64,000 bases of DNA from Kribbella kalugense (GCF_004365875.1 NZ_SODF01000001.1:2418001-2482000); one strand, 5' to 3'. Shown: positions 8,714 through 17,240, counted from the first letter of the stretch. A program made the numbers and translations. Notes: generated from the letters alone by a model not told the origin.

Positions 8714-9967
8714 GTGGCCGAGCTCTCGCAGATCCTGAAACAGGCGACCGGTGTCGTCGCCGCCCGCGGCGTGGGCGTGCAACTGTTCGACGAGGACGAC
8801 CGCAGGTACCTGGATTTCACCGCCGGCATCGGCGTCACCTCGACCGGGCACTGCCACCCGCGCGTCGTCGCGGCCGCCCAGGAGCAGGTCGGCAAGATCA
8901 TCCACGCGCAGTACACGACCGTCATGCACCGGCCGCTGCTCACGCTGGTCGACCGGCTCGGCGGGGTTCTCCCCCGCGGCCTCGACCGGATGTTCTTCGC
9001 GAACTCCGGCAGCGAGGCGATCGAGGCGGCACTCCGCCTGACCCGCCAGGCGACCGGTCGGCCGAACGTGATCGTGTTCCACGGCGGCTTCCACGGCCGG
9101 ACCGTGGCGGCGGCCTCGATGACCACATCCGGGACCAAGTTCCGGTCCGGGTTCAGCCCGCTGATGTCCGGCGTACACGTCTCGCCGTTCCCCGACCCGG
9201 GCCACTTCGGCTGGCCGGTCGAGCAGGCGACCGACTTCGCGCTCAGTCAGTTGGACTACGTGCTGCAGACCTTGAGTACGCCGGCCGACACCGCGGCGTT
9301 CTTCGTCGAGCCGGTGCTCGGCGAGGGCGGGTACGTGCCGGCGAACGAGCGGTTCTTCGCCGGACTGCGGGAACGCGCCGACGCGCACGGGATCCTGCTC
9401 GTGGTTGACGAGGTGCAGACGGGCTTCGGGCGGACCGGCAAGTTCTGGGGCGGCGACCATTTCGGCTCGCGACCGGATGTTCTCGTCACCGCGAAGGGCC
9501 TCGCGTCCGGCTTCCCATTGTCTGCAATCGCAGCATCGTCGGAACTGATGGAGAAGGCTTGGCCGGGTTCACAGGGCGGTACCTACGGCGCGAACGCGGT
9601 CGCCTGTGCCGCGGCGCTGGCAACCCTCGACGTGATCGAGGACGAAGGTCTGGTGCAGAACTCGGCCGACCGCGGCACCCAGCTCAAGCAGGCATTGCAA
9701 CTGGTCGCGGACAAGCACGAGCAGATCACCGACGTTCGCGGGCTCGGCCTGATGATCGGCAACGAGTTCCGCGACGCGGACGGCAAGCCCGACCCGGTGA
9801 CGGCGACCGCAGTACAGCAGGAGGCAGCTAGGAGGGGTCTCCTGCTGCTGACCTGCGGCGCCTGGGGCCAGGTCGTCCGCTTCATCCCGGCCCTCGTCGT
9901 CACCCCCGACGAGATCGACGAAGCCGCCGGCCTCTGGTCCGACGCGGTCACGGCCGTCCTCGGCTGA
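8714..9967 (+). CDS. Class III PLP aminotransferase (4-aminobutyrate/diaminobutyrate type)
   Basis: 417 residues; GTG start with a GGAGG site at 8702-8706. The class III core is intact: FANSGSEAIEAALRL for the phosphate-binding region, FHGGFHGRT, the DEVQTGFGRTG block near 234 and the PLP lysine in TAKGLASGFPLSA near 262. Family members move an omega-amino group from GABA, diaminobutyrate or related donors to 2-oxoglutarate, producing the semialdehyde that the divergent dehydrogenase would oxidise. That pairing matches ssd/atf or doeC/doeD in ectoine catabolism and gabT/gabD in GABA use; sequence alone does not separate these. Confidence 0.88.
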   Translation: MAELSQILKQATGVVAARGVGVQLFDEDDRRYLDFTAGIGVTSTGHCHPRVVAAAQEQVGKIIHAQYTTVMHRPLLTLVDRLGGVLPRGLDRMFFANSGSEAIEAALRLTRQATGRPNVIVFHGGFHGRTVAAASMTTSGTKFRSGFSPLMSGVHVSPFPDPGHFGWPVEQATDFALSQLDYVLQTLSTPADTAAFFVEPVLGEGGYVPANERFFAGLRERADAHGILLVVDEVQTGFGRTGKFWGGDHFGSRPDVLVTAKGLASGFPLSAIAASSELMEKAWPGSQGGTYGANAVACAAALATLDVIEDEGLVQNSADRGTQLKQALQLVADKHEQITDVRGLGLMIGNEFRDADGKPDPVTATAVQQEAARRGLLLLTCGAWGQVVRFIPALVVTPDEIDEAAGLWSDAVTAVLG

Positions 9968-9996
9968 CGCTGAGGCTGACCGGCGCGCCGACCCGC

Positions 9997-10045
9997 GCTT
10001 TCCGGAACTTTTCTCGCGCTAGATGGCGAATTAGTTCCGGAAAGC
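9997..10045. terminator. Bidirectional terminator between convergent genes
   Basis: A perfect 13-base stem (GCTTTCCGGAACT with its complement at 10033-10045) encloses a 23-base loop that starts with TTTT. It lies between the convergent aminotransferase and transporter genes. Further GC-rich pairing (CGGCGC/GCGCCG) flanks it. Confidence 0.6.
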
Positions 10046-10063
10046 AGCGGGCCGGCGCCCGGC

Positions 10064-11473
10064 TCAGGCCTTAGCGGGTTCGGGTTCCAACGCCACCGGC
10101 GGCGGGGCGTCCTCGGTGCCCGGGATCTCGGTGCCGTTGATCGGACACCGTGAAGTCTCCGGCACCCTCACGAGCGCAATCGCCCCGATCACACAGGCGG
10201 CCATCATGTAGTACGCCGGAACGAGCGAGTTACCCAGCTTCTCGGTGAGCCAGTCGTTGACGGCGGGCGCAGTACCACCGAACAGCGACGTCGACACGTT
10301 GTACGCGATCGCAAAGCCGGCGTACCGGACGTGCGTCGGGAACATCGCCGGGAAGGTCGCCGAGATCGTCGCCAGCTGCGGCACATAGAGCAGCCCCAGC
10401 ACGGCGAACCCGATGATCGCGCCGGCCAGGTTCGTCCCCATCAGCATGAACATCGGCGTACCGAACACGAACAGCCCGGCCAGCGACGCCCACCACAGCG
10501 GCTTGCGGCCGACCCGGTCCGACATCCGGCCCGCGAACGGCAGGAACACCATCATCGCCAGCATCCCGATGATCGGCACGATCAGCGACTGGTCCGAACT
10601 CAGCCCGATCTCCTTCTCCAGGTACGTCGGCATGTAGGTCAGCAGCGTGTAGTTGACCACGTTCAGCGCGATCACCATGCCGCCGAGCCGCAGGATCGGA
10701 CGCCAGTAGCCGGCCAGCAGATCCTTGAACTGGGTCGCGGTCTGCTCCTCCTTCTGGCCCTTCGCCTCGAGCTCCCGGAAGACCGGCGTGTCCTCGAGCC
10801 GGGACCGGAGGTAGACCCCGACCAGACCGAGCGGCGCGGCGACCAAGAAGGGCAGGCGCCAGCCCCACGAGTGCATCTGGTCGTCGCTGAGCACCAGCGT
10901 GAAGAACAGCATCAGCAGCGCACCGGCGGAGAAGCCGGACAGCGTGCCGAACTCCAGGAAGCTGCCGAGGAACCCGCGCTTGCGGCTCGGTGCGTACTCG
11001 GCCATGAAGGTCGCGGCACCGCCGTACTCACCGCCGGTCGAGAAGCCCTGGATCATCCGCAGTACCACCAGCAGAGCCGGCGCCCAGTAGCCGATCGTGT
11101 GGAACGACGGCACCAGGCCGGCGCACAGGGTCGCGCCCGACATCATCAGGATCGTGATCGCGAGGACGTGCTTGCGGCCGAGGCGGTCGCCGAGCGGACC
11201 CCAGACCAGGCCGCCGAGCGGACGGACCAGGAACGAGACGGCGAACGTCATCAGCGCGAGCAGCGTTGCGCTCTGGGTGTCGCCCGGGAAGATCGCGGCG
11301 GAGATGTAGGTCACGCCGTACGCATAGATGCCGTAGTCGAACCACTCGGTCGCGTTCCCGATCGCTGAGGCGGCGATCGCCTTCCTGAGTACTGCGGGTG
11401 ACTGCTCTACCTCGACTGTCGGCGTTGCCCGGGGCGGCTGGGAGCCCTTGGCGGGCTGGGTCTCGGCGTCCAC
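10064..11473 (-). CDS. MFS transporter, metabolite:H+ symporter (MHS) family
   Basis: 469 residues, about 12 hydrophobic segments. The N-terminal motif ASAIGNATEWFDYGIYAYGVTY and the loop GDRLGRKHVL mark the MHS group (ProP, KgtP, ShiA relatives), as does the central loop SDRVGRKPLWW. These import compatible solutes or dicarboxylates with protons. GTG 11473 is chosen because AGGAGG lies six bases before it; an upstream in-frame start at 11539 would add a charged, non-conserved leader. The operator-like palindrome at 11555 lies in its promoter region, tying it to the catabolic regulon as the likely substrate importer. Confidence 0.88.
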   Translation of the reverse strand: MDAETQPAKGSQPPRATPTVEVEQSPAVLRKAIAASAIGNATEWFDYGIYAYGVTYISAAIFPGDTQSATLLALMTFAVSFLVRPLGGLVWGPLGDRLGRKHVLAITILMMSGATLCAGLVPSFHTIGYWAPALLVVLRMIQGFSTGGEYGGAATFMAEYAPSRKRGFLGSFLEFGTLSGFSAGALLMLFFTLVLSDDQMHSWGWRLPFLVAAPLGLVGVYLRSRLEDTPVFRELEAKGQKEEQTATQFKDLLAGYWRPILRLGGMVIALNVVNYTLLTYMPTYLEKEIGLSSDQSLIVPIIGMLAMMVFLPFAGRMSDRVGRKPLWWASLAGLFVFGTPMFMLMGTNLAGAIIGFAVLGLLYVPQLATISATFPAMFPTHVRYAGFAIAYNVSTSLFGGTAPAVNDWLTEKLGNSLVPAYYMMAACVIGAIALVRVPETSRCPINGTEIPGTEDAPPPVALEPEPAKA

Positions 11474-11554
11474 GGTTTCCTCCTGTCGTCTGACGGCCTC
11501 ATCCCGAGTGCCCACCGCACGCAAATCAACACGCCTCACGGGAAGGTCGTAGTT

Positions 11555-11564
11555 TTGTTGACAA
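11555..11564. promoter_or_regulatory. Predicted GntR operator upstream of the MHS transporter
   Basis: TTGTTGACAA with flanking AT-rich sequence, 82 bases before the transporter start. It matches the TTGT-N2-ACAA pattern of the locus. Confidence 0.5.
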
Positions 11565-11637
11565 TCCGGATGTTAACCATGTGCATTCGTGAACCACAAG
11601 GCGTAACTCACAGTCGAGCGGTTCTTAACAGACAGTT

Positions 11638-11662
11638 CGGCCGAGCGATTTCGCTCGGGCCG
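11638..11662. terminator. Probable terminator of the osmoprotectant ABC operon
   Basis: GC-rich hairpin (CCGAGCGA paired with TCGCTCGG across a two-base loop, extended by CGG/CCG with one bulge) just beyond the stop of the lipoprotein gene on the minus strand. No long T-run follows. Confidence 0.5.
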
Positions 11663-11680
11663 CTCTGCTCGGGCGGGCTG

Positions 11681-12652
11681 TCAGTCGCGGCTGACGAAGC
11701 CTTCCTTCACCAGCCAGTCCATCGCCACGTCGGCCGGCTCGCGGCCGTCGACGTCGACCTGGGCGTTGAGGTCGATCAGCACCGGATCGGTCAGCTTGTC
11801 CGACACCGGCTGCAGCAGGTCCCGCAGCTGCGGGTACTTGTCCAGCACCTTCTTGCTGATCACCGGCGCCACGTTGTACGCCGGGAAGTACTTCTTGTCG
11901 TCCTGCAGCACCACGAGATCCAGCGACTTGATCCGCCCGTCCGTCGTGTAGATCTCCCCGAACCGGCAGTCCCCGTGACTGGTCGCGGCGTACACCGCAC
12001 CGGTGTCCAGGGTCCGGATGTTGTTCCGCGGTACGGCGGAACCGAGCGGGATCCCGTAGTGCTTCAGCATCGGCTCGAACCCGTCGTTCCGGTTCGCGAA
12101 CTCGGACTCGACGCAGAACGTCCGCTCCTTGACCGGCAACGACGCGACCTGCGACAGCTTGGTGAGATGCAGCCGATCGGACTCCTTCCGGGTCATCGCG
12201 AAGCCGTAGCTGTTGTTCATCGGCGCCGGCTTCAGCCAGATCAGCCCGTACTTCTCCGCGTCCTCCTTGGCCACCGCGTCGTACTGCTTCTGCTTGTCCG
12301 GGATGCCGGTGTCGTGGCCGAGGTACGAGATCCAGGCGGTGCCGGTGTACTCCCAGGCCATCTGGATCTGGCCGCCGAGCATCGCCTGCCGGGACGTGTC
12401 GCTGCCGGGCATGTTGGTCAGGTCCTGCACGTGCGCGCCCGCCGACCGCATCAGGATCGCGGCGATCTTGCCGAGGATCAGCTGCTCCTGGAAGTTCTTC
12501 GACCCGATCGCGATCGTCAGGCCGTCCAGGCTCTTCACTGAGCGCAGCGGACCTTGCAGCGCACCGTCCGGCACGAAGCCGCCGCTCGTCCCCAGTCCAC
12601 ATCCGCTGATCACGAGCACGACGGCACAGGCCAATGCCGTCAGGCGTTTCAT
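11681..12652 (-). CDS. Osmoprotectant ABC transporter substrate-binding lipoprotein (OpuAC/OsmX family)
   Basis: 323 residues. A lipoprotein signal (MKRLTALACAVVLVISGCG) with a lipobox cysteine near 18 anchors it to the membrane. The mature part begins TIAIGSKNFQEQLILG, characteristic of glycine betaine/choline-binding proteins, followed by WEYTGTAWISYL. ATG 12652 overlaps the stop of the upstream permease gene (ATGA). It is the last gene of a four-gene minus-strand operon, permease-ATPase-permease-binding protein, the standard OpuC/OsmFWXY layout. Ligand (betaine, choline, carnitine or another quaternary amine) cannot be read from the sequence. Confidence 0.92.
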   Translation of the reverse strand: MKRLTALACAVVLVISGCGLGTSGGFVPDGALQGPLRSVKSLDGLTIAIGSKNFQEQLILGKIAAILMRSAGAHVQDLTNMPGSDTSRQAMLGGQIQMAWEYTGTAWISYLGHDTGIPDKQKQYDAVAKEDAEKYGLIWLKPAPMNNSYGFAMTRKESDRLHLTKLSQVASLPVKERTFCVESEFANRNDGFEPMLKHYGIPLGSAVPRNNIRTLDTGAVYAATSHGDCRFGEIYTTDGRIKSLDLVVLQDDKKYFPAYNVAPVISKKVLDKYPQLRDLLQPVSDKLTDPVLIDLNAQVDVDGREPADVAMDWLVKEGFVSRD

Positions 12653-13461
12653 CCGAGCCCCCTCGGTCGGGTGATCTCTTCCAGCACTCGGCCCGCCCAG
12701 TCGATCAGCAGCGCCAGGGCCGCGACGAGTACGGCGCCACTGATCAGCACCGGGTACCTGAGCAGCCGGATGCCGGTCGTGATCAGACTGCCCAGTCCCC
12801 CGGCGTCGATGAAGGTCGCGAGGGTCGCCGTACCGACGACGAGGACCAGTGCGGTCCGGATGCCGGCCATGATCACCGGCACCGCGAGCGGCAGCTCGAT
12901 CCGGCCGAGGACGGAGACGTTCGACATGCCCATCCCGCGACCGGCCTCGACCAGCGTCCGGTCGACGCCTTGCAGGCCGACGATCGTGTTCCGCAGTACC
13001 GGCAGGATCGCGTACAGACAGAGCGCGAGGATCGCGGTCCAGAAGCCGAAGCCGAGCCAGATCGCGAGCAGCACGATCAGGCCGATCACCGGCGCCGCTT
13101 GGCCGGCGTTCGCGACCGCGACGACCAGCGGGGCGGCTCGGCGCAAGCGCGGCCGGGTCAGCGCGATGCCGAGCGGTACGGCGATCAGCAGCACGATGAC
13201 TGTGGCTACGGCCGTGAGTTCGAGGTGCTCGATGGTCAGCTGGCCGACGAGCTTCCAGTCGAGCTGCCGTTGCTCGATCGAGTCGAGCTCGGCCTGGGAC
13301 CGCCAGATCGCCCAGCCCCCGACGAGGATCGCGACGAACAACGGCTGGCCGATCAGCAGGCCCCACGACGGGCGGCGTGCGCGAGTCGCAGCGAGCCCTG
13401 CGGCCGCGGCCTTGGCATCAGCCAGGTTTTCCTTCGGCTGAAGGTCTTGGGTCACCGTCAC
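12649..13461 (-). CDS. Osmoprotectant ABC transporter permease (OpuCD-type)
   Basis: 270 residues starting with GTG 13461, which overlaps the ATPase stop (GTGA). After a roughly 35-residue cytoplasmic leader there are six hydrophobic segments typical of binding-protein-dependent permeases. The EAA-like coupling loop is seen as GVDRTLVEAGRGMGMSN near 165, and IGLIVLLAIWLGFG earlier. It pairs with the second permease encoded at 14629 to form the heterodimeric channel of the OpuC-type importer. Coupled overlaps at both ends show strict co-translation with its partners. Confidence 0.9.
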   Translation of the reverse strand: MTVTQDLQPKENLADAKAAAAGLAATRARRPSWGLLIGQPLFVAILVGGWAIWRSQAELDSIEQRQLDWKLVGQLTIEHLELTAVATVIVLLIAVPLGIALTRPRLRRAAPLVVAVANAGQAAPVIGLIVLLAIWLGFGFWTAILALCLYAILPVLRNTIVGLQGVDRTLVEAGRGMGMSNVSVLGRIELPLAVPVIMAGIRTALVLVVGTATLATFIDAGGLGSLITTGIRLLRYPVLISGAVLVAALALLIDWAGRVLEEITRPRGLG

Positions 13462-14636
13462 TGCGCGACCTCCTCGGGCTGTTCGTCGCTGTCCTGGCCG
13501 TTGCCGTCCTGGATTCGCGCCAGTACGGCTTGGAAGTCGACGACGCCGAGGTACTCGTCCCGTCGGCCGGTGACGACCGCGCTGCCGTGGCTGGACATCA
13601 GCATCGTGTCGAGCGCGTCGTTCAGCGTGGCGCGCCGGTCGATCGTGACCAGGTCCGTGTCCTCATGCGGCTGCGGGACGTGGTCGATGTCCGACAGATC
13701 GGAGGTCCACATCCAGTCCACCGGTCGGCGCCGAAGATCGAGTACGACGACCGATTCATCACCCGCCTGCCTGGCAGCCCGCAGTACCTCAGGCGCCGAA
13801 TCGCCGATCTCCGCAACCGTCGGCTGGCCCAACTCGATCTCGCTGACCCGGCTCAGCGTCAGTTGCTTCAAAGCAGCGCCCGCCCCGACGAAGTCCGCGA
13901 CGAAGCGGTCCGCCGGGTTCGCCAGGATCGCCTCGGGAGTGTCGTACTGGGCGATGTGCGCACCCTCGGTCAGGATCACGATCCGGTCGCCGAGCTTCAC
14001 CGCCTCGTCGAAGTCGTGCGTGACGCAGACGATCGTCTTGCGGAGCTCCTCCTGGATGCTGAGCAGTTCGTCCTGCAGCCGCTGCCGGGTGATCGGATCA
14101 ACCGCACCGAACGGCTCATCCATCAGGATCACCGGCGGGTCGGCGGCCAGTCCGCGGGCGACGCCGACGCGTTGCTGCTGGCCGCCGGAGAGCTCCCGCG
14201 GGTAGCGGTTGCGGTACCGATCCGGGTCGAGGCCGACGAGCTCGAGCAGTTCGTCGACGCGTTCCGCCGTACGCCGTTTGTCCCAGCCAAGCAGGCCCGG
14301 GACCAGGGCGATGTTCTGCGTGACGGTCATGTGCGGGAACAGACTGCCGCCCTGGATCACGTACCCGATCCGCCGGCGCAGGTCGTCGTCGTTCTGCCCG
14401 CTGACGTCCTCGCCACCGATCCGGATGCTGCCGGACGTCGGCTCGATCAGCCGGTTGATCATCTTCAGCGAGGTGGTCTTGCCGCAGCCGGACGGCCCGA
14501 CGAACATCACGATCTCGCCAGCCGGGATGTGCAGGGACAGGCCCTCGACGGCGGGCTTGCGCTGGCCCGGGTACCGCTTGACCACGTCGGTCAGTTCGAT
14601 GTCGACGCCGCTGATGGCTGGTTCGGTTTCAGGCAC
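13458..14636 (-). CDS. opuCA: Osmoprotectant ABC transporter ATP-binding protein with CBS domains
   Basis: 392 residues. Walker A GPSGCGKTT at 47-55, Q-loop in YVIQGGSLFPHM, signature LSGGQQQR near 150 and Walker B VILMDEPFGAVDP near 168, followed by the switch histidine in VTHDFDEA. The C-terminal third (about 260-375) holds the tandem CBS region that in OpuA/OpuC proteins senses ionic strength or cyclic di-AMP. GTG 14636 overlaps the preceding permease gene by eight bases. It powers uptake of compatible solutes through the two permeases of the operon. Confidence 0.93.
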   Translation of the reverse strand: MPETEPAISGVDIELTDVVKRYPGQRKPAVEGLSLHIPAGEIVMFVGPSGCGKTTSLKMINRLIEPTSGSIRIGGEDVSGQNDDDLRRRIGYVIQGGSLFPHMTVTQNIALVPGLLGWDKRRTAERVDELLELVGLDPDRYRNRYPRELSGGQQQRVGVARGLAADPPVILMDEPFGAVDPITRQRLQDELLSIQEELRKTIVCVTHDFDEAVKLGDRIVILTEGAHIAQYDTPEAILANPADRFVADFVGAGAALKQLTLSRVSEIELGQPTVAEIGDSAPEVLRAARQAGDESVVVLDLRRRPVDWMWTSDLSDIDHVPQPHEDTDLVTIDRRATLNDALDTMLMSSHGSAVVTGRRDEYLGVVDFQAVLARIQDGNGQDSDEQPEEVAQ

Positions 14637-15270
14637 GGATACCCCTCGGGGTGGTCAGGCGGCCGACGAGCAGCAGCATGGCGTCCAGGATCAGAGCGAG
14701 CAGGACCACGCCGATCGTGCCGACCAGCGCGGAGTTCAGAGCGTTCTTGCCACCGATCTGGGTGAGGCCGGTGAAGATGAAGCTGCCCAGTCCGGGGCCG
14801 AGCACGTACGCCGCGATGGCCGCGATCCCCATCGACATCTGGGCCGAGACCCGGACGCCGGCCAGGATCACCGGCCACGCCAGCGGCAGCTCGATCCGGA
14901 GCAGCGTCCGGATCGCCCCCATCCCCATCCCGCGGGCCGACTCGATCAGCGTCGCGTCGACGCCGGCCAGGCCGACGACGGCGTTCCGCAGGATCGGCAG
15001 GCAGGCGTAGAAGGTGACCGCGATCACCGAGGTGGCGGTGCCGATCCCGGCCAGCGGGATCATCAGACCCAGCAACGCGAACGACGGAATGGTCAGGCCG
15101 ACCGCACTCAGCGCGCCGGCCAGCGACGCGACCCGGGGGTTGCGATGCACGACGACTGCCAGGCCGACCGCGATCACGGTGGCCAGCAGCACGCACTGGA
15201 TGACCAGGCTCAGGTGCTGGTAGCTCTGGTAGAGCAATTGTGAATGACGCTCAGTTATGTAGTCCCACAC
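14629..15270 (-). CDS. Osmoprotectant ABC transporter permease (OpuCB-type)
   Basis: About 213 residues with six hydrophobic segments and the coupling loop GVDATLIESARGMGMG near 115. It is the first gene of the OpuC-type operon. The start is uncertain: GTG 15270 (MWDYITERHSQ) gives the typical N-terminus, while two TTG codons at 15291 and 15288 would add seven residues; none has a strong ribosome-binding site. Its paralogue in the operon, encoded at 12649, shares the same loop. Together they form the membrane pore of the importer. Confidence 0.88.
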   Translation of the reverse strand: MWDYITERHSQLLYQSYQHLSLVIQCVLLATVIAVGLAVVVHRNPRVASLAGALSAVGLTIPSFALLGLMIPLAGIGTATSVIAVTFYACLPILRNAVVGLAGVDATLIESARGMGMGAIRTLLRIELPLAWPVILAGVRVSAQMSMGIAAIAAYVLGPGLGSFIFTGLTQIGGKNALNSALVGTIGVVLLALILDAMLLLVGRLTTPRGIRA

Positions 15271-15340
15271 GCGGTAGCCGGTACCCAACAAGCGTTCGCT
15301 TACACGTTGGGACCGTTCGTGTCAGAGTCCGGACATGCCG

Positions 15341-15374
15341 AAGCCCCTGGACACCGGTCGGGTGCCAGGGGCTT
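15341..15374. terminator. Terminator hairpin after erpA
   Basis: AAGCCCCTGG at 15341 pairs perfectly with CCAGGGGCTT at 15365 around a short loop. It lies directly beyond the minus-strand erpA stop and before the ABC operon start. Confidence 0.7.
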
Positions 15375-15385
15375 TCGGGGCTAGC

Positions 15386-15742
15386 TCAGTTGAACGAGTC
15401 GCCGCAGGCGCAGGAGCCGGTGGCGTTCGGGTTGTCGATCGTGAAGCCCTGCTTCTCGATGGTGTCGACGAAGTCGATCGAGGCGCCCTTCAGGTACGGT
15501 GCGCTCATCCGGTCCGTGACGACGCTGACGCCGCCGAAGTCCGCGACCACGTCACCGTCGAGCTGACGCTCGTCGAAGAACAGCTGGTACCGCAGCCCGG
15601 AGCATCCGCCCGGCTGCACGGCGACCCGCAGCGCGAGGTCGTCGCGACCTTCCTGGTCGAGCAGCGCCTTCACCTTCGCGGCGGCCCCGTCGGAGAGGAG
15701 AACACCCGTGGCCGTGGCCTGCTCGGTCTGCGCTTCAGTCAT
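15386..15742 (-). CDS. erpA: Iron-sulfur cluster insertion protein, ErpA/IscA (HesB) family
   Basis: 118 residues. The three cluster-binding cysteines of A-type carriers are present: Cys47 in GGCSG and Cys111/Cys113 in the C-terminal CACG motif. The N-terminal ATGVLLSDGAAAKVKALL and central RYQLFFDE match the family, and the length is normal. It would deliver [2Fe-2S] or [4Fe-4S] clusters to apo-enzymes; clients in this window could include NadA and the FAD/4Fe-4S oxidase. It is monocistronic, with a clear terminator behind it and its promoter in the 147-base gap up to 15889. Confidence 0.95.
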   Translation of the reverse strand: MTEAQTEQATATGVLLSDGAAAKVKALLDQEGRDDLALRVAVQPGGCSGLRYQLFFDERQLDGDVVADFGGVSVVTDRMSAPYLKGASIDFVDTIEKQGFTIDNPNATGSCACGDSFN

Positions 15743-15889
15743 TCCTGACTCCAGTCATCTGCTCAAGTGCCGACGTACAGCTCGTCAGCACGGAAGTCTC
15801 TTGTCAACACGCACCAACATCGGCCGGTCCGCGCTCATTCCCATGGTCGCACACCAATTTCGCAGATCAACTACCCCGCCACTGAGTGA

Positions 15890-17047
15890 TCAGCGGGCCC
15901 AGGTGCGGGCGACCCGCTCCGCAACCGTAGCGAGCGAGCCGTGGGGGTCCGCGAACGCCTGCTCCTCGCCGACCGCGTCGACCAGCGCGTACGCCGACTC
16001 GACCCCCATCGAACGCATCTCGCGGGACCCGATCAGCACCTTCCCGGCCAGTACGACGCAGGGTCGCAGCGCGTCGTTCGCGACCTTCGCGACGCCGGCG
16101 ATCACCTTGCCGTCCCGGGACTGGAAGTCGAACGCGCCCTCGCCGGTCAGCACCAGGTCGACCTGGGCCGCCTTCTGCTTCAGGCCGGTCAGCTCGGCTA
16201 CGAGGTCGATCCCGGACACTCGCTCGGCGCCGAGCAGTAGCAGCGCGTAGCCCAGCCCGCCTGCGGCACCCGCACCCTTCTGGTCCGCGGTCTTCCGGTC
16301 GGCCAGCTCGGCGAAATGCGTCAGCCAGCCGTCGACGGCAGGCTTGCGCTCGTCGGCGATCCCCTTCTGCTTCCCGAACACATTCGTCGCACCCCGCAAC
16401 CCGAGCATCGGATTCTCGACGTCGCTAGCGGCAACGAACTCAACCCCCGCCACCCGATCCCGAGCCGGCTCCAAATCAACCGCACTCAACCCCACAAGCC
16501 CCGCCGCCCCACCATCCAACCGCCCACCGTCAGACCGACCGCCGCGCTCGCCGTCCGCACCGCCGTCCGACCCGTCCTCCGGCGAGCCGCCCACGGCAGT
16601 TGCTCCAAGGGCGGCGAGCATCCCCGCGCCGGCGTCGTTGGTTCCGGAGCCGCCGAGGCCGAGGATGATGCGTTTCGCGCCGGCGTCCACCGCGGCCGCG
16701 ATCAGCTGACCGACGCCGTACGTCGTCGCCTCCTCGGGCCGCCTGTCCTCCGGCTCAACCAGGTGCAACCCGCACGCCTGCGCAGTCTCGACGTACGCCG
16801 TCTCGCCTGCGAGCAACACCGTCGCCGGCGTGTCCTCGCCGAGCGGTCCCCGAACGGTGACCGAGAGCAGGGTCCCGTCTACGACCGCAGACAGTACGTC
16901 GATGAACCCAGGCCCGCCGTCAGCCATCGGCGCGACCAGCACCTCAGCCCCGGGATCCCGCCGCCGCCACCCTTCCTCGATAGCCGCAGCCGCCTCAACA
17001 GCCGTCAACGTGCCCGCGAACTTGTCCGGCGCAATCAGGATCCGCAT
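15890..17047 (-). CDS. Glycerate kinase (family 1) with a low-complexity insertion
   Basis: 385 residues. MRILIAPDKFAGTLTAVEAA at the N-terminus, the PMADGGPGF motif and GLGGSGTNDAGAGML near 140 identify the glycerate kinase I family, which phosphorylates glycerate with ATP. ATG 17047 is chosen over a GTG at 17065 because an AGGA site lies at the right distance. Between the GGSGTNDAG block and the next conserved segment is a Gly/Asp/Arg-rich run (about 150-190: repeats of SDGG, ADGERGG, RLDGG) that I do not expect in the family. It probably forms a surface loop. No pathway partners are adjacent. Confidence 0.9.
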   Translation of the reverse strand: MRILIAPDKFAGTLTAVEAAAAIEEGWRRRDPGAEVLVAPMADGGPGFIDVLSAVVDGTLLSVTVRGPLGEDTPATVLLAGETAYVETAQACGLHLVEPEDRRPEEATTYGVGQLIAAAVDAGAKRIILGLGGSGTNDAGAGMLAALGATAVGGSPEDGSDGGADGERGGRSDGGRLDGGAAGLVGLSAVDLEPARDRVAGVEFVAASDVENPMLGLRGATNVFGKQKGIADERKPAVDGWLTHFAELADRKTADQKGAGAAGGLGYALLLLGAERVSGIDLVAELTGLKQKAAQVDLVLTGEGAFDFQSRDGKVIAGVAKVANDALRPCVVLAGKVLIGSREMRSMGVESAYALVDAVGEEQAFADPHGSLATVAERVARTWAR

Positions 17048-17097
17048 GCCGACATCCTCCCCCACCCCACCCTGAACCCAGGCGAGCCGTCCGTTTG

Positions 17098-17200
17098 GCG
17101 GCGTAACGACAGGACGTAGTCATATACGTACATCGCCCCGCCCGCCTGAGCAGCCCGCGAATCCACCGCAATCACCCCACACCTCCTGTCGTTAGGCCGC
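17098..17200. repeat. 17-base inverted repeat in a divergent promoter
   Basis: GCGGCGTAACGACAGGA at 17098-17114 is the reverse complement, with one mismatch, of TCCTGTCGTTAGGCCGC at 17184-17200. The arms sit 51 and 41 bases before the glycerate kinase and VOC starts. They may be mirrored operator or promoter elements, or the ends of a tiny inserted element. Confidence 0.55.
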
Positions 17201-17240
17201 TGATTGACTGGCCGGGCGCGGTGACAGTTGGATCGGAGGC

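Noticed and set aside
12634..14765. Long plus-strand open frames across the osmoprotectant transporter operon
   Set aside because: They oppose well-defined ABC transporter genes with overlapping starts and stops.
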